Assembly: GCF_900104385.1 (NCBI RefSeq)
Contig: NZ_FNJA01000004.1
Span: 186,001-250,000 of the forward strand
Reading direction: 5' to 3'
Length of the DNA stretch: 64,000 bases
From: Rhodoferax sp. OV413
GTDB lineage: Bacteria > Pseudomonadota > Gammaproteobacteria > Burkholderiales > Burkholderiaceae_C
Part shown: in pieces, positions 16,216 through 25,771 of the stretch
Layout: every line of letters begins with the position of its first letter
How positions within the stretch are numbered: position 1 is the stretch's first letter
Notes under the pieces: generated by a model
Told to the model about the DNA's origin: nothing
What the model saw: only the letters and a program-made list of their open reading frames with translations
Database searches by the model: none
Position numbers and translations under genes: made by a program

Positions 16216-17481
16216 ATGCCTTCCCACACCATCGAACTGATTGCGGCCGCGCTTTTTGCGGTTGCTCTCGCCCACACCTTCGCGGCCAAGCAGCTAGAAC
16301 GCTTATCCCACCGGTTCCCTCGCCATGCGGGCTTATTCCACCTGCTGGGCGAAGTCGAGGTCGTCTTTGGGTTTTGGGCCATTGTTCTGGTCTTCTCTAT
16401 GGCGGCGGTGGGCGGCAGCAACCAGGCGCTGGCTTATGCCGAGTCGCGGCAATACACCGAACCCCTGTTTGTCTTTGTGGTAATGGTGATTGCGGCCTCC
16501 CGCCCCATACTGCATGCGGTGATGGCTTCCGTCGACATGATTGCGCGGCGCCTGCCCCTGCGTACGTCGCTGGCGAGCGCATGGCTGGGCCTGGCCGGCG
16601 TGCCGATTCTGGGCTCACTCATCACCGAGCCAGCTGCCATGACGATTGCCGCGCTCATGCTGGCACCGCAGGTTTTCCGATCCGAGGTGCCGGAACGGAT
16701 CAAGTATTTGGCGCTGGGTGTTTTGTTCGTGAACGTGTCGATTGGCGGAACATTGACATCCTTTGCCGCCCCGCCGGTGCTGATGGTGGCCTCAGCCTGG
16801 CAATGGGACTCGATGTTTATGCTGACCCACTTTGGTTGGAAAGCCGCCCTGGCCGTCGTCTTTAACGCGAGCTTGGCGACATTCCTGCTGCGCACCCATT
16901 TGCAGGATGCTCCGGTTAAACCAAACCACAAGCCGGACCCGGCCGCACAGATGCCACCGCTGGTCATCGCCGTGCACTTGGCGTTCCTTGCTGCGGTCGT
17001 TGTGCTGGCCCACCACCCCGTGGCCTTTCTCGGGCTGTTTCTGATGTTCCTGGGTTTTGTCCAGGCCTACGAACGCCACCAAAACCCGCTCATTGTCAAA
17101 GAAGCGCTGCTGGTCGCGTTCTTTCTGGCGGGCCTGGTAGTTCTGGGCGGATTGCAACAATGGTGGTTGCAACCCATCGTGTCATCGATGCCGCCCCGCG
17201 TGCTGTTCTTTGGCGCGACCGCTTTGACGGCGGTGACAGACAACGCCGCGTTGACCTATCTGGGCTCGTTGATCGCCGGAATTTCCGACGAGGCCAAGTA
17301 CAGCCTGGTCGCAGGTGCGGTCGCAGGCGGTGGCCTGACGGTGATTGCAAACGCCCCCAACCCCGCGGGCGTGGCGCTTTTGAAGCGCGGATTCGCCGAT
17401 GAATCGGTAGGTGCTGGAGGACTCTTGCTCGGAGCAATAGTCCCTACGGTTGTGGCCATGGCCGCATTGATGCTGCTCTAG
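16216..17481 (+). CDS. Putative Na+/H+ antiporter (Na_H_antiport_2 family)
   Basis: 421 residues, about 11-12 hydrophobic segments. Recognisable pieces are HLLGEVEVVFGFWAIVL, FVVMVIAASRPIL, PILGSLITEPAAMTIAALML, VNVSIGGTLTSFAAPPVLMVA and, near the end, ATALTAVTDNAALTYLGSLIAG, which resemble the small family of putative sodium/proton antiporters of PF07399 type. Charged residues inside membrane segments (the E of LITEPAA and D of TAVTDN) are plausible ion-binding sites. No ribosome-binding site is obvious. It is convergent with a ClC exchanger gene, hinting at a shared pH or salt-homeostasis theme. Confidence 0.85.
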   Translation: MPSHTIELIAAALFAVALAHTFAAKQLERLSHRFPRHAGLFHLLGEVEVVFGFWAIVLVFSMAAVGGSNQALAYAESRQYTEPLFVFVVMVIAASRPILHAVMASVDMIARRLPLRTSLASAWLGLAGVPILGSLITEPAAMTIAALMLAPQVFRSEVPERIKYLALGVLFVNVSIGGTLTSFAAPPVLMVASAWQWDSMFMLTHFGWKAALAVVFNASLATFLLRTHLQDAPVKPNHKPDPAAQMPPLVIAVHLAFLAAVVVLAHHPVAFLGLFLMFLGFVQAYERHQNPLIVKEALLVAFFLAGLVVLGGLQQWWLQPIVSSMPPRVLFFGATALTAVTDNAALTYLGSLIAGISDEAKYSLVAGAVAGGGLTVIANAPNPAGVALLKRGFADESVGAGGLLLGAIVPTVVAMAALMLL

Positions 17482-17503
17482 ACATGAACTGCTAGCCCGC
17501 TCG

Positions 17504-18865
17504 TCAGTGGGCGGCCGGCGGCCGGTGGCTGGCCGGCATAAACGGCCGGGTCAGAAAGTCCGACAGCGTGCCATACAAGGGCCGGCTCAACATGCGCGAC
17601 ACCAGGCTGGCCAGCATCGCCGCCGACATCAGGCTCAGCACCATGGCATGGCCATCAACCATCTCCATCACGATGATGAACGCCGTAAGCGGTGCCTGCG
17701 TCACCGCTGCCAGGAAAGCCGCCATGCCCATGGCAATCAACGCTGCCGACATGTCACCCCCCATCAGCATGGCCACGTTGTGCCCCACGCCCGCGCCAAT
17801 CGATAGCGACGGGGCGAATATTCCACCCGGCACACCGCACCAGGCGGTGAGCCAGGTGGCGGCGAATTTCAAAGTCACATAAAAGGCCGGCACACTGGCT
17901 TCCCCGGCCAACATATCCTTGACCGCATGCGAGCCCGCACCAAAGGTGGCGCCGCCCGTCACGGTACCGATGAGGGCAATCACCAGACCTCCGGCCGCGG
18001 CAAAACGTACCGGATAGCGGCCACGCCACTGGCTAATGCGGTCCGGAGAACCAGTCAGCGAAGCCGCCAGCAGCCTGGCGAAAAGACCACCGAGTACGCC
18101 ACTGGCCAGCGTAACCACCAAGCCGGGCAGCAAGCCATCCCAACCAAAATGCGGCACCTTGATGACGCCGAAATAGGTGAGGTTGCCAAAGGTGGAAACC
18201 GCTACCAGGCCGGCCAGCACAATCGCGGTAATGATCAGCCCGCTGCTGCGCGATTCGAGCTTGCGTGACAGCTCTTCAATAGCGAACACCACGCCCGCCA
18301 AAGGCGCGTTGAACGCGGCGGCAATGCCCGCGGCACCGCCTGCCACCAAGAGGGCATGCGTACTGAGCCCCGAGCCCGGGCGCAACCAGCGCTGCGCATG
18401 TTGCATCACCCCCGCAGCCACCTGCACCGACGGTCCTTCGCGGCCAATCGACAAACCGGCCAGCAGCCCAGCGGACGACAAGCCGATTTTGGCCAGTGTG
18501 AGCCGCATGGACACAAACCGGCTACGCGCCTCGGCCGGCAAACCCGGGTCCAGCGCCGCCATGACCTGTGGAATACCCGAGCCACTGGCGCCCGGGAAGT
18601 AGCGCCGGGTGGTCCAGACTATGCCCGCAGTCAATGCCGGGGTCCAAATGAAAACACTCCAGGGATACCGTTGGTACAAGAGATCAAACCAGCCAAAAGT
18701 ACGATCGCTCAGCAGCGTGAACCCCACGACGAAAAGGCCGGCCGCCGCCGCATAGGCCAGCACCACGGCCCGCTCTATCCACAAACGTCCGTCGGACAGT
18801 TCCCCACGGAGGTTGGCAAGAAAATCGGGTTCGTGGTGCATATGGAGCAGCATTTTGGCATGCAC
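17504..18865 (-). CDS. ClC family Cl-/H+ exchanger
   Basis: 453 residues with the ClC signatures in order: GASGSGIPQV (selectivity, residues ~95), GREGPSVQVAAG (gating glutamate, ~145), FAIEELSRK (~200, the internal proton-pathway glutamate) and GVPGGIFAPSLSIGAG (~340). Presence of both glutamates points to a proton-coupled exchanger rather than a channel. No C-terminal CBS domains. The start may be the ATG at 18865 or one of the next in-frame methionines (residues 5 and 9). Confidence 0.93.
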   Translation of the reverse strand: MHAKMLLHMHHEPDFLANLRGELSDGRLWIERAVVLAYAAAAGLFVVGFTLLSDRTFGWFDLLYQRYPWSVFIWTPALTAGIVWTTRRYFPGASGSGIPQVMAALDPGLPAEARSRFVSMRLTLAKIGLSSAGLLAGLSIGREGPSVQVAAGVMQHAQRWLRPGSGLSTHALLVAGGAAGIAAAFNAPLAGVVFAIEELSRKLESRSSGLIITAIVLAGLVAVSTFGNLTYFGVIKVPHFGWDGLLPGLVVTLASGVLGGLFARLLAASLTGSPDRISQWRGRYPVRFAAAGGLVIALIGTVTGGATFGAGSHAVKDMLAGEASVPAFYVTLKFAATWLTAWCGVPGGIFAPSLSIGAGVGHNVAMLMGGDMSAALIAMGMAAFLAAVTQAPLTAFIIVMEMVDGHAMVLSLMSAAMLASLVSRMLSRPLYGTLSDFLTRPFMPASHRPPAAH

Positions 18866-18953
18866 TCCGCGGCCTCATGCTTGAAATGGCTTCCAGCGCA
18901 GACTGTGGCTGCGCAGTCCGCTACCTATTGCATAGCATAGGACGCTACAGCGC

Positions 18954-19673
18954 CTAGATATGCGACGCCGCGCGTATCTGCGACAACGAGCGCTGTTGCT
19001 GCCCTTGGGCGTCGAAGTTCTCCGGTGCCAGCCATTGCATAAAGCTGGCGCGCAGCGCCGGCCATTCCCCGTCGATGATGGAAAACCAGGCCGTGTCGCG
19101 GTTGCGGCTTTTGTAGACCGTAGCCTGCAAAAAGATGCCTTCAAAGCGGAAACCCAGGCGCTCGGCCGCCAGCAGCGAGGGTGCGTTCAGGTTGTCGCAC
19201 TTCCACTCGAAGCGCCGGTAGCCCAGGTCGTCGAACACATACTGCATCAGCAGGTACTGGGCTTCGGTGGAGATCGGCGTGCGCTGCAGCAGCGGCGAGA
19301 ACACCACGAAGCCGACTTCGATCACACCGTTGGCCGGGTCCATGCGCATCAGCGCCAGCGTGCCCACCGCGCGTTCGGTCTTCAGGTCGATCACCGCATA
19401 GTGCAGGAAATCGCTGTTGGCCGCCGCCCGCTCGGCATGCGCGCGGTAGTCGACGGCGCTGGTGAACGGGCCTACGGGCAGGTAGGTCCAGTCGCGCCCA
19501 TCGGGTGCCTGGCTATAGGCCGCGTACAGATCGTCGGCGTGGCGCTGCGGGTCCAGCGGCTCCAGCCGGCAGTAGCGCCCCAGGATGGGCGCGCGCGCCG
19601 GCAGTGCGCGCGGGCTCCAGTCGGGCAAGGGCTCGCCTATGGCTTGCTGGTAGGCATTCAAAGTGTGGGGCAT
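18954..19673 (-). CDS. GNAT family N-acetyltransferase (RimJ/RimL-like)
   Basis: 239 residues from the ATG at 19673; the frame continues open far upstream, antisense to the mocR gene, but only this part is protein-like. The N-terminal region GRYCRLEPLDPQRHADDLYAA, the central AVGTLALMRMDPANGVIEVGFVVFSP and the C-terminal ARRLGFRFEG-type segment (LLAAERLGFRFEGIFLQATVYKSRNRDTAWFSI) match acetyltransferases of the RimJ/RimL kind. Substrate unknown. It is divergent from a MocR-type regulator gene with a pair of direct repeats between them and so is a likely target. Confidence 0.88.
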   Translation of the reverse strand: MPHTLNAYQQAIGEPLPDWSPRALPARAPILGRYCRLEPLDPQRHADDLYAAYSQAPDGRDWTYLPVGPFTSAVDYRAHAERAAANSDFLHYAVIDLKTERAVGTLALMRMDPANGVIEVGFVVFSPLLQRTPISTEAQYLLMQYVFDDLGYRRFEWKCDNLNAPSLLAAERLGFRFEGIFLQATVYKSRNRDTAWFSIIDGEWPALRASFMQWLAPENFDAQGQQQRSLSQIRAASHI

Positions 19674-19737
19674 ACGGGCTTTCGGGTGGCAGTGTCGGGG
19701 CAATGGCAGAGCCTGAAGATAAGCCATCCGTGGAGGG

Positions 19738-19775
19738 TTTGAAAGTGCCACACTTGCAACATTTGATAGTGCCAC
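19738..19775. promoter_or_regulatory. Tandem direct-repeat operator for the MocR regulator
   Basis: TTTGAAAGTGCCAC at 19738-19751 and TTTGATAGTGCCAC at 19762-19775 match in 13 of 14 positions, with starts 24 bp apart. The second copy ends three bases before the mocR ATG. Direct repeats in the divergent promoter are the known operator type of PdxR/GabR-like regulators. Binding itself is inferred. Confidence 0.65.
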
Positions 19776-19778
19776 GCC

Positions 19779-21284
19779 ATGACCCCCTCTCTGCCCGCAG
19801 CCCAGGTCTTGTTTGAAACGCCATTGGCCACCCAGCCGGCCGCCGAACCCTTGCAGCGCCAGCTGCACCAGCGCCTGAAGCAGGCCATCCTGGACGGCCG
19901 ACTCGCGCCTGGCAACCGGCTGCCGGGCTCCCGTGCGCTGGCCGAAGGGCTGGCCATTTCGCGCAACACCGTGACCGCGGCCTACGAGCATCTGGCGGCC
20001 GAGGGCTATGTGCAGCAAGACCGCCAGGGCACGCGGGTGGCCACGCTGTCGCGCCCGGCCCGGCCACGGCCGGTGCGGGATACCGCCGCAGCCCCGCAGA
20101 CGGCCCGGCGCCTGGCGCAGATCCAGCCCACCACCCAGCACACCGATGCCAGCAGCGCGCTGCGTCCGGGCGTGCCTGCGCTGTCGCACTTTCCGCTGGC
20201 GGCCTGGCGGCGCGCCTACGACCAGGCGATCCGCCGCGCCGGCACAGCGGCGCTGGGCTATGGCCACCCGGCCGGCGAGCCGGCCCTGCGCACCGCCATC
20301 GCCCGGCACCTGGCGATTGCCCGCGGCGTGCGCTGCGAGCCCGCACAGATCGTGATCACCGAGGGCACGCAGGAGGCGCTGGCACTGTGCGTGCGCCTGC
20401 TGACCAACCCCGGCGACACCGCTTGGGTCGAAGACCCGGGCTACCGCGGCGCCAAGGTTGCCATGCAGGGCGGCGACCTGCGCGTGGTGCCGATGCGGGT
20501 AGATGCCGAAGGCCTGGTACTGGCCGATGGCGACTGGAAAGCCCAGCCGCCGCGCCTGGTCTACACCACGCCCTCGCACCAATACCCGGCCGGCGCCGTG
20601 CTGACGGTGGCGCGCCGGCTGGACCTGATCGCCCAGGCGCGGCGTGCCGGCGCCTGGATCATCGAGGACGACTACGACAGCGAATTCCGCCACGCGGGCG
20701 AACCCATAGGCGCAATGCAAGGCCTGGTGCCGCAGGCGCCGGTGCTCTACGTGGGCAGCTTCAGCAAGACCATGTTTCCGTCGCTGCGCCTGGGCTTTCT
20801 GGTGCTGCCGGAGGCGCTGGTGGCCGGGCTGCAGACACCGCTGCAGGAGATGCTGCGCGGCGGCCACCGCTACGAACAGCTGGCCATGGCCGAGTTTGTG
20901 GAAAGCGGCCAGTTCAGCCGCCACCTGGGCCGTATGCGCCGTCTGTACCGCGACCGCCAGCAGGCGCTGCGCGAGGCCCTGACCCGGCACTTGCAGCTGC
21001 CGCACACCCTGGAAGGCGGCCACTGCGGCCTGCACCTCACCGTGCGGCTGCCAGCCCGCTACCCCGACAAAGCCATCGCTGCAGCCGCCCTGCATTACGG
21101 CATCGCGCCCTCCCCGCTATCCGCCTTCGCACTGCGGCCGCTGCCGCAGGACAACGGCCTGGTGTTGGGCTACGGCAATACCTCGGCCGAGCTGTTCGAA
21201 CCCCTGGTGCAACGCCTGTCGCAGCTGGCGCTGGCGACGGGACGCAACTTTTCGCACCAGCGCGCGTCGAAGGCCGACGCCTAG
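19779..21284 (+). CDS. MocR/PdxR-type regulator (GntR helix-turn-helix fused to PLP aminotransferase fold)
   Basis: 501 residues. A GntR winged helix occupies residues ~20-95 (LHQRLKQAILDGRLAPGNRLPGSRALAEGLAISRNTVTAAYEHLAAEGYV). A linker leads to a type I aminotransferase-like domain with GTQEALALCVRLL, EDPGYRG, SHQYPAGAVL, EDDYDSEFR and the PLP lysine in GSFSKTMFPSLRLGF (~residue 328). Such proteins usually bind pyridoxal phosphate and control vitamin B6 or amino-acid genes. The only obvious local target is the divergent acetyltransferase; no pdxST genes are nearby. Confidence 0.92.
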   Translation: MTPSLPAAQVLFETPLATQPAAEPLQRQLHQRLKQAILDGRLAPGNRLPGSRALAEGLAISRNTVTAAYEHLAAEGYVQQDRQGTRVATLSRPARPRPVRDTAAAPQTARRLAQIQPTTQHTDASSALRPGVPALSHFPLAAWRRAYDQAIRRAGTAALGYGHPAGEPALRTAIARHLAIARGVRCEPAQIVITEGTQEALALCVRLLTNPGDTAWVEDPGYRGAKVAMQGGDLRVVPMRVDAEGLVLADGDWKAQPPRLVYTTPSHQYPAGAVLTVARRLDLIAQARRAGAWIIEDDYDSEFRHAGEPIGAMQGLVPQAPVLYVGSFSKTMFPSLRLGFLVLPEALVAGLQTPLQEMLRGGHRYEQLAMAEFVESGQFSRHLGRMRRLYRDRQQALREALTRHLQLPHTLEGGHCGLHLTVRLPARYPDKAIAAAALHYGIAPSPLSAFALRPLPQDNGLVLGYGNTSAELFEPLVQRLSQLALATGRNFSHQRASKADA

Positions 21285-21307
21285 AGCCAGCTTTAAACGG
21301 GACGACC

Positions 21308-22201
21308 ATGAATTTCCGAAACCCTCTCTTTCTCCGGGCCCTGTGGGGCATGGTGACGCTGCTGTTGACAGCATGCGTGGCAACCTCTGCGCTGGCCGAC
21401 ATCAGCGTGCGGGAGATCAAGATTCCGATGACGGTCAAGGGCATGCTCAGCGATTCCCACATCCAGCTGTCCGCCACCGAATACAAGCCCGAGGGCGACG
21501 GGCCGTTTCCGCTCTTGCTCATCAACCATGGCACGCCGCGGTCCCAGGCTGAATTTGCGACGGTGAAGAACAACTACGCCTGGCAGGCCCAGCTCTTCGC
21601 CCAGCGCGGCTTCGTGGTGATCCATACCTTGCGTCGCGGCTATGGCGGCTCGGACGGGCCATGGGCCGAGAACTATTTCAGCTGCGCCAACCCCGACTAC
21701 ATCGGTGCCGGACTCGAAACCGCCAAGGACATCCATGCCGCGCTGGAATACGGCCGCGCACAGCCCTATGTCGATGCACAACACGTGGTGTTGCTCGGGA
21801 AATCCGCCGGAGGCTTTGGTGTGCTCGCCCTGTCCAGCCAGAACCCCGCGGGTGTGGTTGCCACTATCAACTTTGCGGGCGGGCGCGGCTCACGCGGGCC
21901 AGACAATGTCTGCAACGAGGGCAAGCTGGTGGACGCCTTCAGCCACTATGCCAGCACGACCCATGTACCGATGCTGTGGTTCTATTCGGAGAATGACCAC
22001 TTCTTCGGCCCGGCGCTGGCGAAACGCTTGGGCGAGGCCTATCAATCCAAAGGCGTAGACCTTGACCTGGAAATCGTGCCGGCCTATGGCAACGATGGGC
22101 ACAGCTTCTTCGAGGGTCGCCCGAATGCGTCCGTTTGGGTGCCAACGGTGGATGCGTTCTTCAAGAAAATCGGATTGCAGGACTTTAAACAGTCCAATTG
22201 A
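21308..22201 (+). CDS. Exported alpha/beta hydrolase (dienelactone-hydrolase-like)
   Basis: 297 residues. N-terminal signal MNFRNPLFLRALWGMVTLLL; it contains LLTAC, a possible lipobox, as well as an ALA site, so it may be a lipoprotein or a soluble periplasmic enzyme. The hydrolase fold shows the oxyanion strand LLLINHGTPR, nucleophile motif GKSAGGFG, an acidic residue in YSENDHFF and the catalytic His in GNDGHSFFEG. The substrate is unknown; esters or carboxylic lactones are typical. The ATG at 21308 lies 23 bases after mocR, possibly in the same transcript. Confidence 0.85.
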   Translation: MNFRNPLFLRALWGMVTLLLTACVATSALADISVREIKIPMTVKGMLSDSHIQLSATEYKPEGDGPFPLLLINHGTPRSQAEFATVKNNYAWQAQLFAQRGFVVIHTLRRGYGGSDGPWAENYFSCANPDYIGAGLETAKDIHAALEYGRAQPYVDAQHVVLLGKSAGGFGVLALSSQNPAGVVATINFAGGRGSRGPDNVCNEGKLVDAFSHYASTTHVPMLWFYSENDHFFGPALAKRLGEAYQSKGVDLDLEIVPAYGNDGHSFFEGRPNASVWVPTVDAFFKKIGLQDFKQSN

Positions 22202-22271
22202 ATGACGGCCTGGCATGGCTCCAAAGGTCCAGCAAGTGGCGTAGCCTGGTTCTAGAAATTCAGCCAAACAA

Positions 22272-22320
22272 GGCTCTAGCGCATATTCCTCCAGCGCGAG
22301 AAGCTATTTATTTAATAGCA
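22272..22320 (+). repeat. Intergenic two-hairpin repeat, copy 5
   Basis: Forward copy with the core TAGCGCATATTCCTCCAGCG, then GAGAAGCTATTTATTTAATA. It lies between the convergent hydrolase and XRE-cupin genes. Confidence 0.85.
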
Positions 22321-22369
22321 CCACATGTCCCCTGCCAACGAGAGACCGTCGGCAGTAGGCGCAAGGCAA

Positions 22370-22981
22370 TCAGTAAGTGGGTGGTGAAATCACCCAGACG
22401 GCGATCGTTTCCGTTGTGCCTGGATTGGCCCAGCGAAAAGGCTCTCGCACAATCCGAAAGCTGTCTCCGGCCTGCAGGTGAAAAAGCTTTTTGCCGATCC
22501 ACAGGTCCAGGCTGCCCTTGACGATATAGCCTTCCTCTTCGGTGTCCCGCTGGGTGAACTCCGTGAGCTTGGCACCCGGCTTGAAGGTGCTTAAAAACGT
22601 TTCAAACGCACCGCCGATGTCGGGGGACAACAGCTCCTCCATCAGGCCATCGGTACGGCTGCCGAACAGCTGCCGTTTGTCGGCACGAACAATGCGGCCA
22701 CGTTCGTCCTTGGGCGCGGTTTCGGTGACAAAAAACCATGCCACAGGAAGGCCTAACAGCTGGGCAATGCCACGCAGGTCCGCGATGGAGGGATGCGTGC
22801 GTCCGCGCTCTATCTGGCTGATGAAGCTGACGGACCGGCCAATGGCTTGCGCGATGTCGATGAGCGACTTGCCCCGTGCTTTGCGCAGCTTGCGGATCTT
22901 GCCGCCCAGAATGGCGGCATCGCAGTCGTTCGGCAAGGCGCTATCGGCGGGTGGGGATATCGGCGTTTTCGATTTAGGCAT
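22370..22981 (-). CDS. XRE family regulator with C-terminal cupin domain (PuuR-like)
   Basis: 203 residues. The helix-turn-helix is at ~28-85 (KIRKLRKARGKSLIDIAQAIGRSVSFISQIERGRTHPSIADLRGIAQLLG), followed by a cupin sensor (ELLSPDIGG, EEEGYIVKGSLDLWIGKKLFHLQAGDSFRI). XRE-cupin proteins commonly regulate amine and amino-acid catabolism. The gene lies downstream of etfB-etfA-folD on the same strand, so it is the natural candidate regulator for the demethylation and one-carbon genes. Confidence 0.9.
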   Translation of the reverse strand: MPKSKTPISPPADSALPNDCDAAILGGKIRKLRKARGKSLIDIAQAIGRSVSFISQIERGRTHPSIADLRGIAQLLGLPVAWFFVTETAPKDERGRIVRADKRQLFGSRTDGLMEELLSPDIGGAFETFLSTFKPGAKLTEFTQRDTEEEGYIVKGSLDLWIGKKLFHLQAGDSFRIVREPFRWANPGTTETIAVWVISPPTY

Positions 22982-23125
22982 GGGAACAGGCGAGGCGGAG
23001 GGCTAGGCGGACCAAGGCGGGACGCGCTCGGTGGGATCGCGAAAGCCGTAACTCTACTGCAGCATTTCGCCTGCCTGTATCTGAACGGGGATGCAAACCG
23101 TATCGTGTGACGGATGGACCAGGCT

Positions 23126-24010
23126 TCAAGCGTTGACCAAGGCGCTGTCGGCCTGGGCAACCCCGTGTGTACGTTCTGCCGACTCCAAGGTGTTGACGAT
23201 CAACATCGTCACCGTCATGGGGCCGACCCCACCGGGCACAGGCGTGATGTGCGAGGCCTTTTGCCTGACGCCGTCAAAGTCCACATCACCAACGATGCTG
23301 CCATCAGCCAATCGGTTGATGCCCACGTCGATCACCACCGCGCCCGCCTTCACCATCTGGGGCACGATCAGCCCCGGCTTTCCTGCGGCCACCACCAGGA
23401 TGTCCGCAAGGATGGTGAACTGCGCCAGATCGCGGGTTTGCGCATGGCAGATGGCAACCGTCGCCTCTTGCTGCATCAGCATCAAGGCCATGGGCTTGCC
23501 CACGATGTTGCTGGCGCCTACGACGACCACGTTCTTCCCCCGCACCGCTATGCCTTCGGACTGCAGCAGCTTTTGCACGCCGTAAGGTGTGCAAGGCGGG
23601 AAGATGGAGTTGCCGACGACCAGGCTGCCCACGTTGTACAGATGGAATCCATCCACGTCCTTGTGGTGCGAAATCGTCTCCAGCACCTTGCGCACCGAAA
23701 TGTGCGCTGGCAGGGGAAGCTGCACCAGGATGCCGTGCACAGCGTCGTCTTGGTTGAGGGCCCGGATTCTGACCAGGATTTCGTCCTCTGACACCGCGGC
23801 AGGAAATTTGAACAGCGTGGACTTGACCCCCACCTCGTGACAGGCGCGGACCTTGTTGTTCACATAGACCTGGGATGCAGCGTCGTCGCCCACCACGATC
23901 ACCGCCAAGCCTGGGGGACAGCCACTCCGTACGAGCCGTTCGGCCCGCTCTTTGCATTCCTGGCGCACGACCCGCGCCAGGGCTTTTCCATCAATGATTT
24001 TGGCAACCAT
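23126..24010 (-). CDS. folD: Bifunctional methylene-THF dehydrogenase / methenyl-THF cyclohydrolase
   Basis: 294 residues, close to the usual 280-300. Family motifs: VIVVGDDAASQVYVNNKVRACHEVG (substrate-binding region with the catalytic Lys in NNK), VHGILVQLPLP, DVDGFH, PCTPYGVQKLL, the dinucleotide site VVVVGASNIVGKPMALML and TPVPGGVGPMTV. FolD interconverts 5,10-methylene-, methenyl- and 10-formyl-tetrahydrofolate in the cytoplasm. It starts nine bases after etfA ends, which places it in the etfB-etfA-folD operon. With the demethylating dehydrogenase and PurU on the opposite strand it processes one-carbon units released from methylated glycines. It may be a second, pathway-specific copy. 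Confidence 0.97.
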   Translation of the reverse strand: MVAKIIDGKALARVVRQECKERAERLVRSGCPPGLAVIVVGDDAASQVYVNNKVRACHEVGVKSTLFKFPAAVSEDEILVRIRALNQDDAVHGILVQLPLPAHISVRKVLETISHHKDVDGFHLYNVGSLVVGNSIFPPCTPYGVQKLLQSEGIAVRGKNVVVVGASNIVGKPMALMLMQQEATVAICHAQTRDLAQFTILADILVVAAGKPGLIVPQMVKAGAVVIDVGINRLADGSIVGDVDFDGVRQKASHITPVPGGVGPMTVTMLIVNTLESAERTHGVAQADSALVNA

Positions 24011-24019
24011 GGGGTCGTC

Positions 24020-24952
24020 TTACAGCGCTGCGACCAGCTCAGGCACGGCCACAAACAAGTCCGCCTCCAGCCCGTAATCGGCCACGCTGAAGATCGGTGC
24101 CTCGCCATCCTTGTTGATGGCCACGATGACCTTGCTGTCCTTCATGCCGGCCAGATGCTGGATCGCACCCGAGATGCCGGCTGCGATGTACAGCTGGGGC
24201 GCGACGATCTTGCCGGTCTGGCCGACTTGCCAATCGTTCGGGGCGTAGCCCGCATCGACTGCAGCGCGGCTGGCGCCCAGAGCTGCACCCAGCTTGTCGG
24301 CCAGCGGAATCATCACTTCGTTGAACTTCTCGGCGCTGCCCAGAGCCCGGCCACCGGAGACGATGATCTTGGCGGCGGTCAATTCGGGGCGGTCGTTCTT
24401 GGCGATTTCGCTGCCCACGAAGGTGGACTTGCCGGCATCGGCAGACGCGCTGAGCACTTCCACCGTGGCCGAGCCACCGGTGGCGGCAGCCGGGTCGAAA
24501 CCGGTGGTGCGCACGGTCAGGACCTTGGTGGCGTCCAGGCTTTGCACGGTGGCGATGGCGTTGCCAGCGTAGATCGGGCGCTCGAAGGTGTCGGCGCTGA
24601 GGACCTTGGTGACGTCGGAGATCTGGGCCACATCCAGCTTGGCGGCCACGCGGGGGGCGATGTTCTTGCCGGAGGCGGTCGCAGGGAACACCAGGTGGCT
24701 GTAGCCCGAAGCTACGGCCAGCACCTGGGCGGCAACGTTCTCGGCCAGGCCGTGTTCGAAGCCGGGGGCGTCGGCGTGCAGCACTTTGCTGACGCCAGCG
24801 ATCTGGGCGGCAGCGGCGGCGGCAGCACCGGCATTGGCACCGGCGATGAGGATGTGGACGTCACCACCGCAGGCAAGTGCGGCGGTGACGGTGTTCAGGG
24901 TTGCGCCCTTGACGCTGGCGTTGTCGTGTTCGGCAATTACAAGAATCGTCAT
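24020..24952 (-). CDS. etfA: Electron transfer flavoprotein alpha subunit
   Basis: 310 residues, the normal length. An N-terminal nucleotide-fold domain ([22 protein letters not shown]) precedes the FAD-binding C-terminal domain with [28 protein letters not shown] and [21 protein letters not shown]. EtfA carries the redox FAD that takes electrons from flavin dehydrogenases and passes them to ETF:ubiquinone oxidoreductase. It starts one base after etfB ends. The divergent dimethylglycine-dehydrogenase-like gene is a likely donor. Confidence 0.96.
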   Translation of the reverse strand: MTILVIAEHDNASVKGATLNTVTAALACGGDVHILIAGANAGAAAAAAAQIAGVSKVLHADAPGFEHGLAENVAAQVLAVASGYSHLVFPATASGKNIAPRVAAKLDVAQISDVTKVLSADTFERPIYAGNAIATVQSLDATKVLTVRTTGFDPAAATGGSATVEVLSASADAGKSTFVGSEIAKNDRPELTAAKIIVSGGRALGSAEKFNEVMIPLADKLGAALGASRAAVDAGYAPNDWQVGQTGKIVAPQLYIAAGISGAIQHLAGMKDSKVIVAINKDGEAPIFSVADYGLEADLFVAVPELVAAL

Positions 24953-24953
24953 G

Positions 24954-25703
24954 TCAGATCACCTTGGCTTCGGTTTTTAGTTTGGCCACCAAGGTGGCGA
25001 CGTCTGGGACTTTGATACCGGCGCTGCGTTTGGGCGGCTCGGAGACTTTGAGGGTCTTGATGCGCGAGGTGACATCAACACCCAGGTCTTCGGGCTTGAA
25101 GACATCCAGCTGTTTCTTCTTGGCCTTCATGATGTTGGGCAGGGTGACGTAGCGGGGTTCGTTCAGGCGTAGGTCGGTGGTGACCACGGCGGGCAGGCTC
25201 ACAGAAATGGTTTCCAGGCCGCCGTCGACTTCGCGGGTGACGTGGGCTTTGCCGTCCACTACTTCGATCTTGCTGGCAAAGGTGGCTTGCGGCAGGTCGG
25301 CCAGGGCCGCCAGCATCTGGCCGGTCTGGTTGCAGTCGTCGTCGATGGCTTGCTTGCCCAGGATGACCAGGCCGGGTTGTTCTTTGTCGACCAAGGCTTT
25401 GAGCAGCTTGGCGACAGCCAGGGGTTGCAGTTCTTCGCTGGTTTCGACCAGGATGGCGCGGTCGGCGCCGATGGCCATGGCGGTGCGCAGGGTTTCCTGG
25501 CATTGGGTGACGCCGCAGGAGACGGCGATGATTTCTGTGACCACGCCTTTTTCTTTGAGGCGTACCGCTTCTTCCACAGCGATTTCGTCAAAGGGGTTCA
25601 TGCTCATTTTGACGTTGGCGATGTCTACTCCGGTTCCGTCGGTTTTGACGCGGACCTTGACGTTGGAATCGGTGACCCGCTTCACTCCGACCAGTACCTT
25701 CAT
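24954..25703 (-). CDS. etfB: Electron transfer flavoprotein beta subunit
   Basis: 249 residues from the ATG at 25703 ([19 protein letters not shown]), which has GGAAGG upstream; a start five codons earlier is less likely. Motifs [48 protein letters not shown] and [18 protein letters not shown] are typical, and the last contains the recognition loop that contacts partner dehydrogenases. It is the first gene of the etfB-etfA-folD operon and divergent from the demethylating dehydrogenase, with a 123-base AT-rich promoter region between them. Confidence 0.96.
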   Translation of the reverse strand: MKVLVGVKRVTDSNVKVRVKTDGTGVDIANVKMSMNPFDEIAVEEAVRLKEKGVVTEIIAVSCGVTQCQETLRTAMAIGADRAILVETSEELQPLAVAKLLKALVDKEQPGLVILGKQAIDDDCNQTGQMLAALADLPQATFASKIEVVDGKAHVTREVDGGLETISVSLPAVVTTDLRLNEPRYVTLPNIMKAKKKQLDVFKPEDLGVDVTSRIKTLKVSEPPKRSAGIKVPDVATLVAKLKTEAKVI

Positions 25704-25771
25704 GTTGCTGCCTTCCAAAAAATGTTGAGGAACGAGCGCTGTTTTTCGCTCCGATGAAAAAATATATCACG

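Noticed and set aside
18954-21095. Very long open frame on the minus strand covering the whole mocR gene
   Set aside because: Only its last 239 codons are protein-like (the acetyltransferase). The rest is an antisense frame of the high-GC mocR gene with arginine/glutamine/histidine-rich low-complexity translation.
23837-25015. 392-codon plus-strand frame opposite etfA and folD
   Set aside because: Glycine/histidine/valine-rich antisense translation with no family features; the minus strand carries well-recognised genes.
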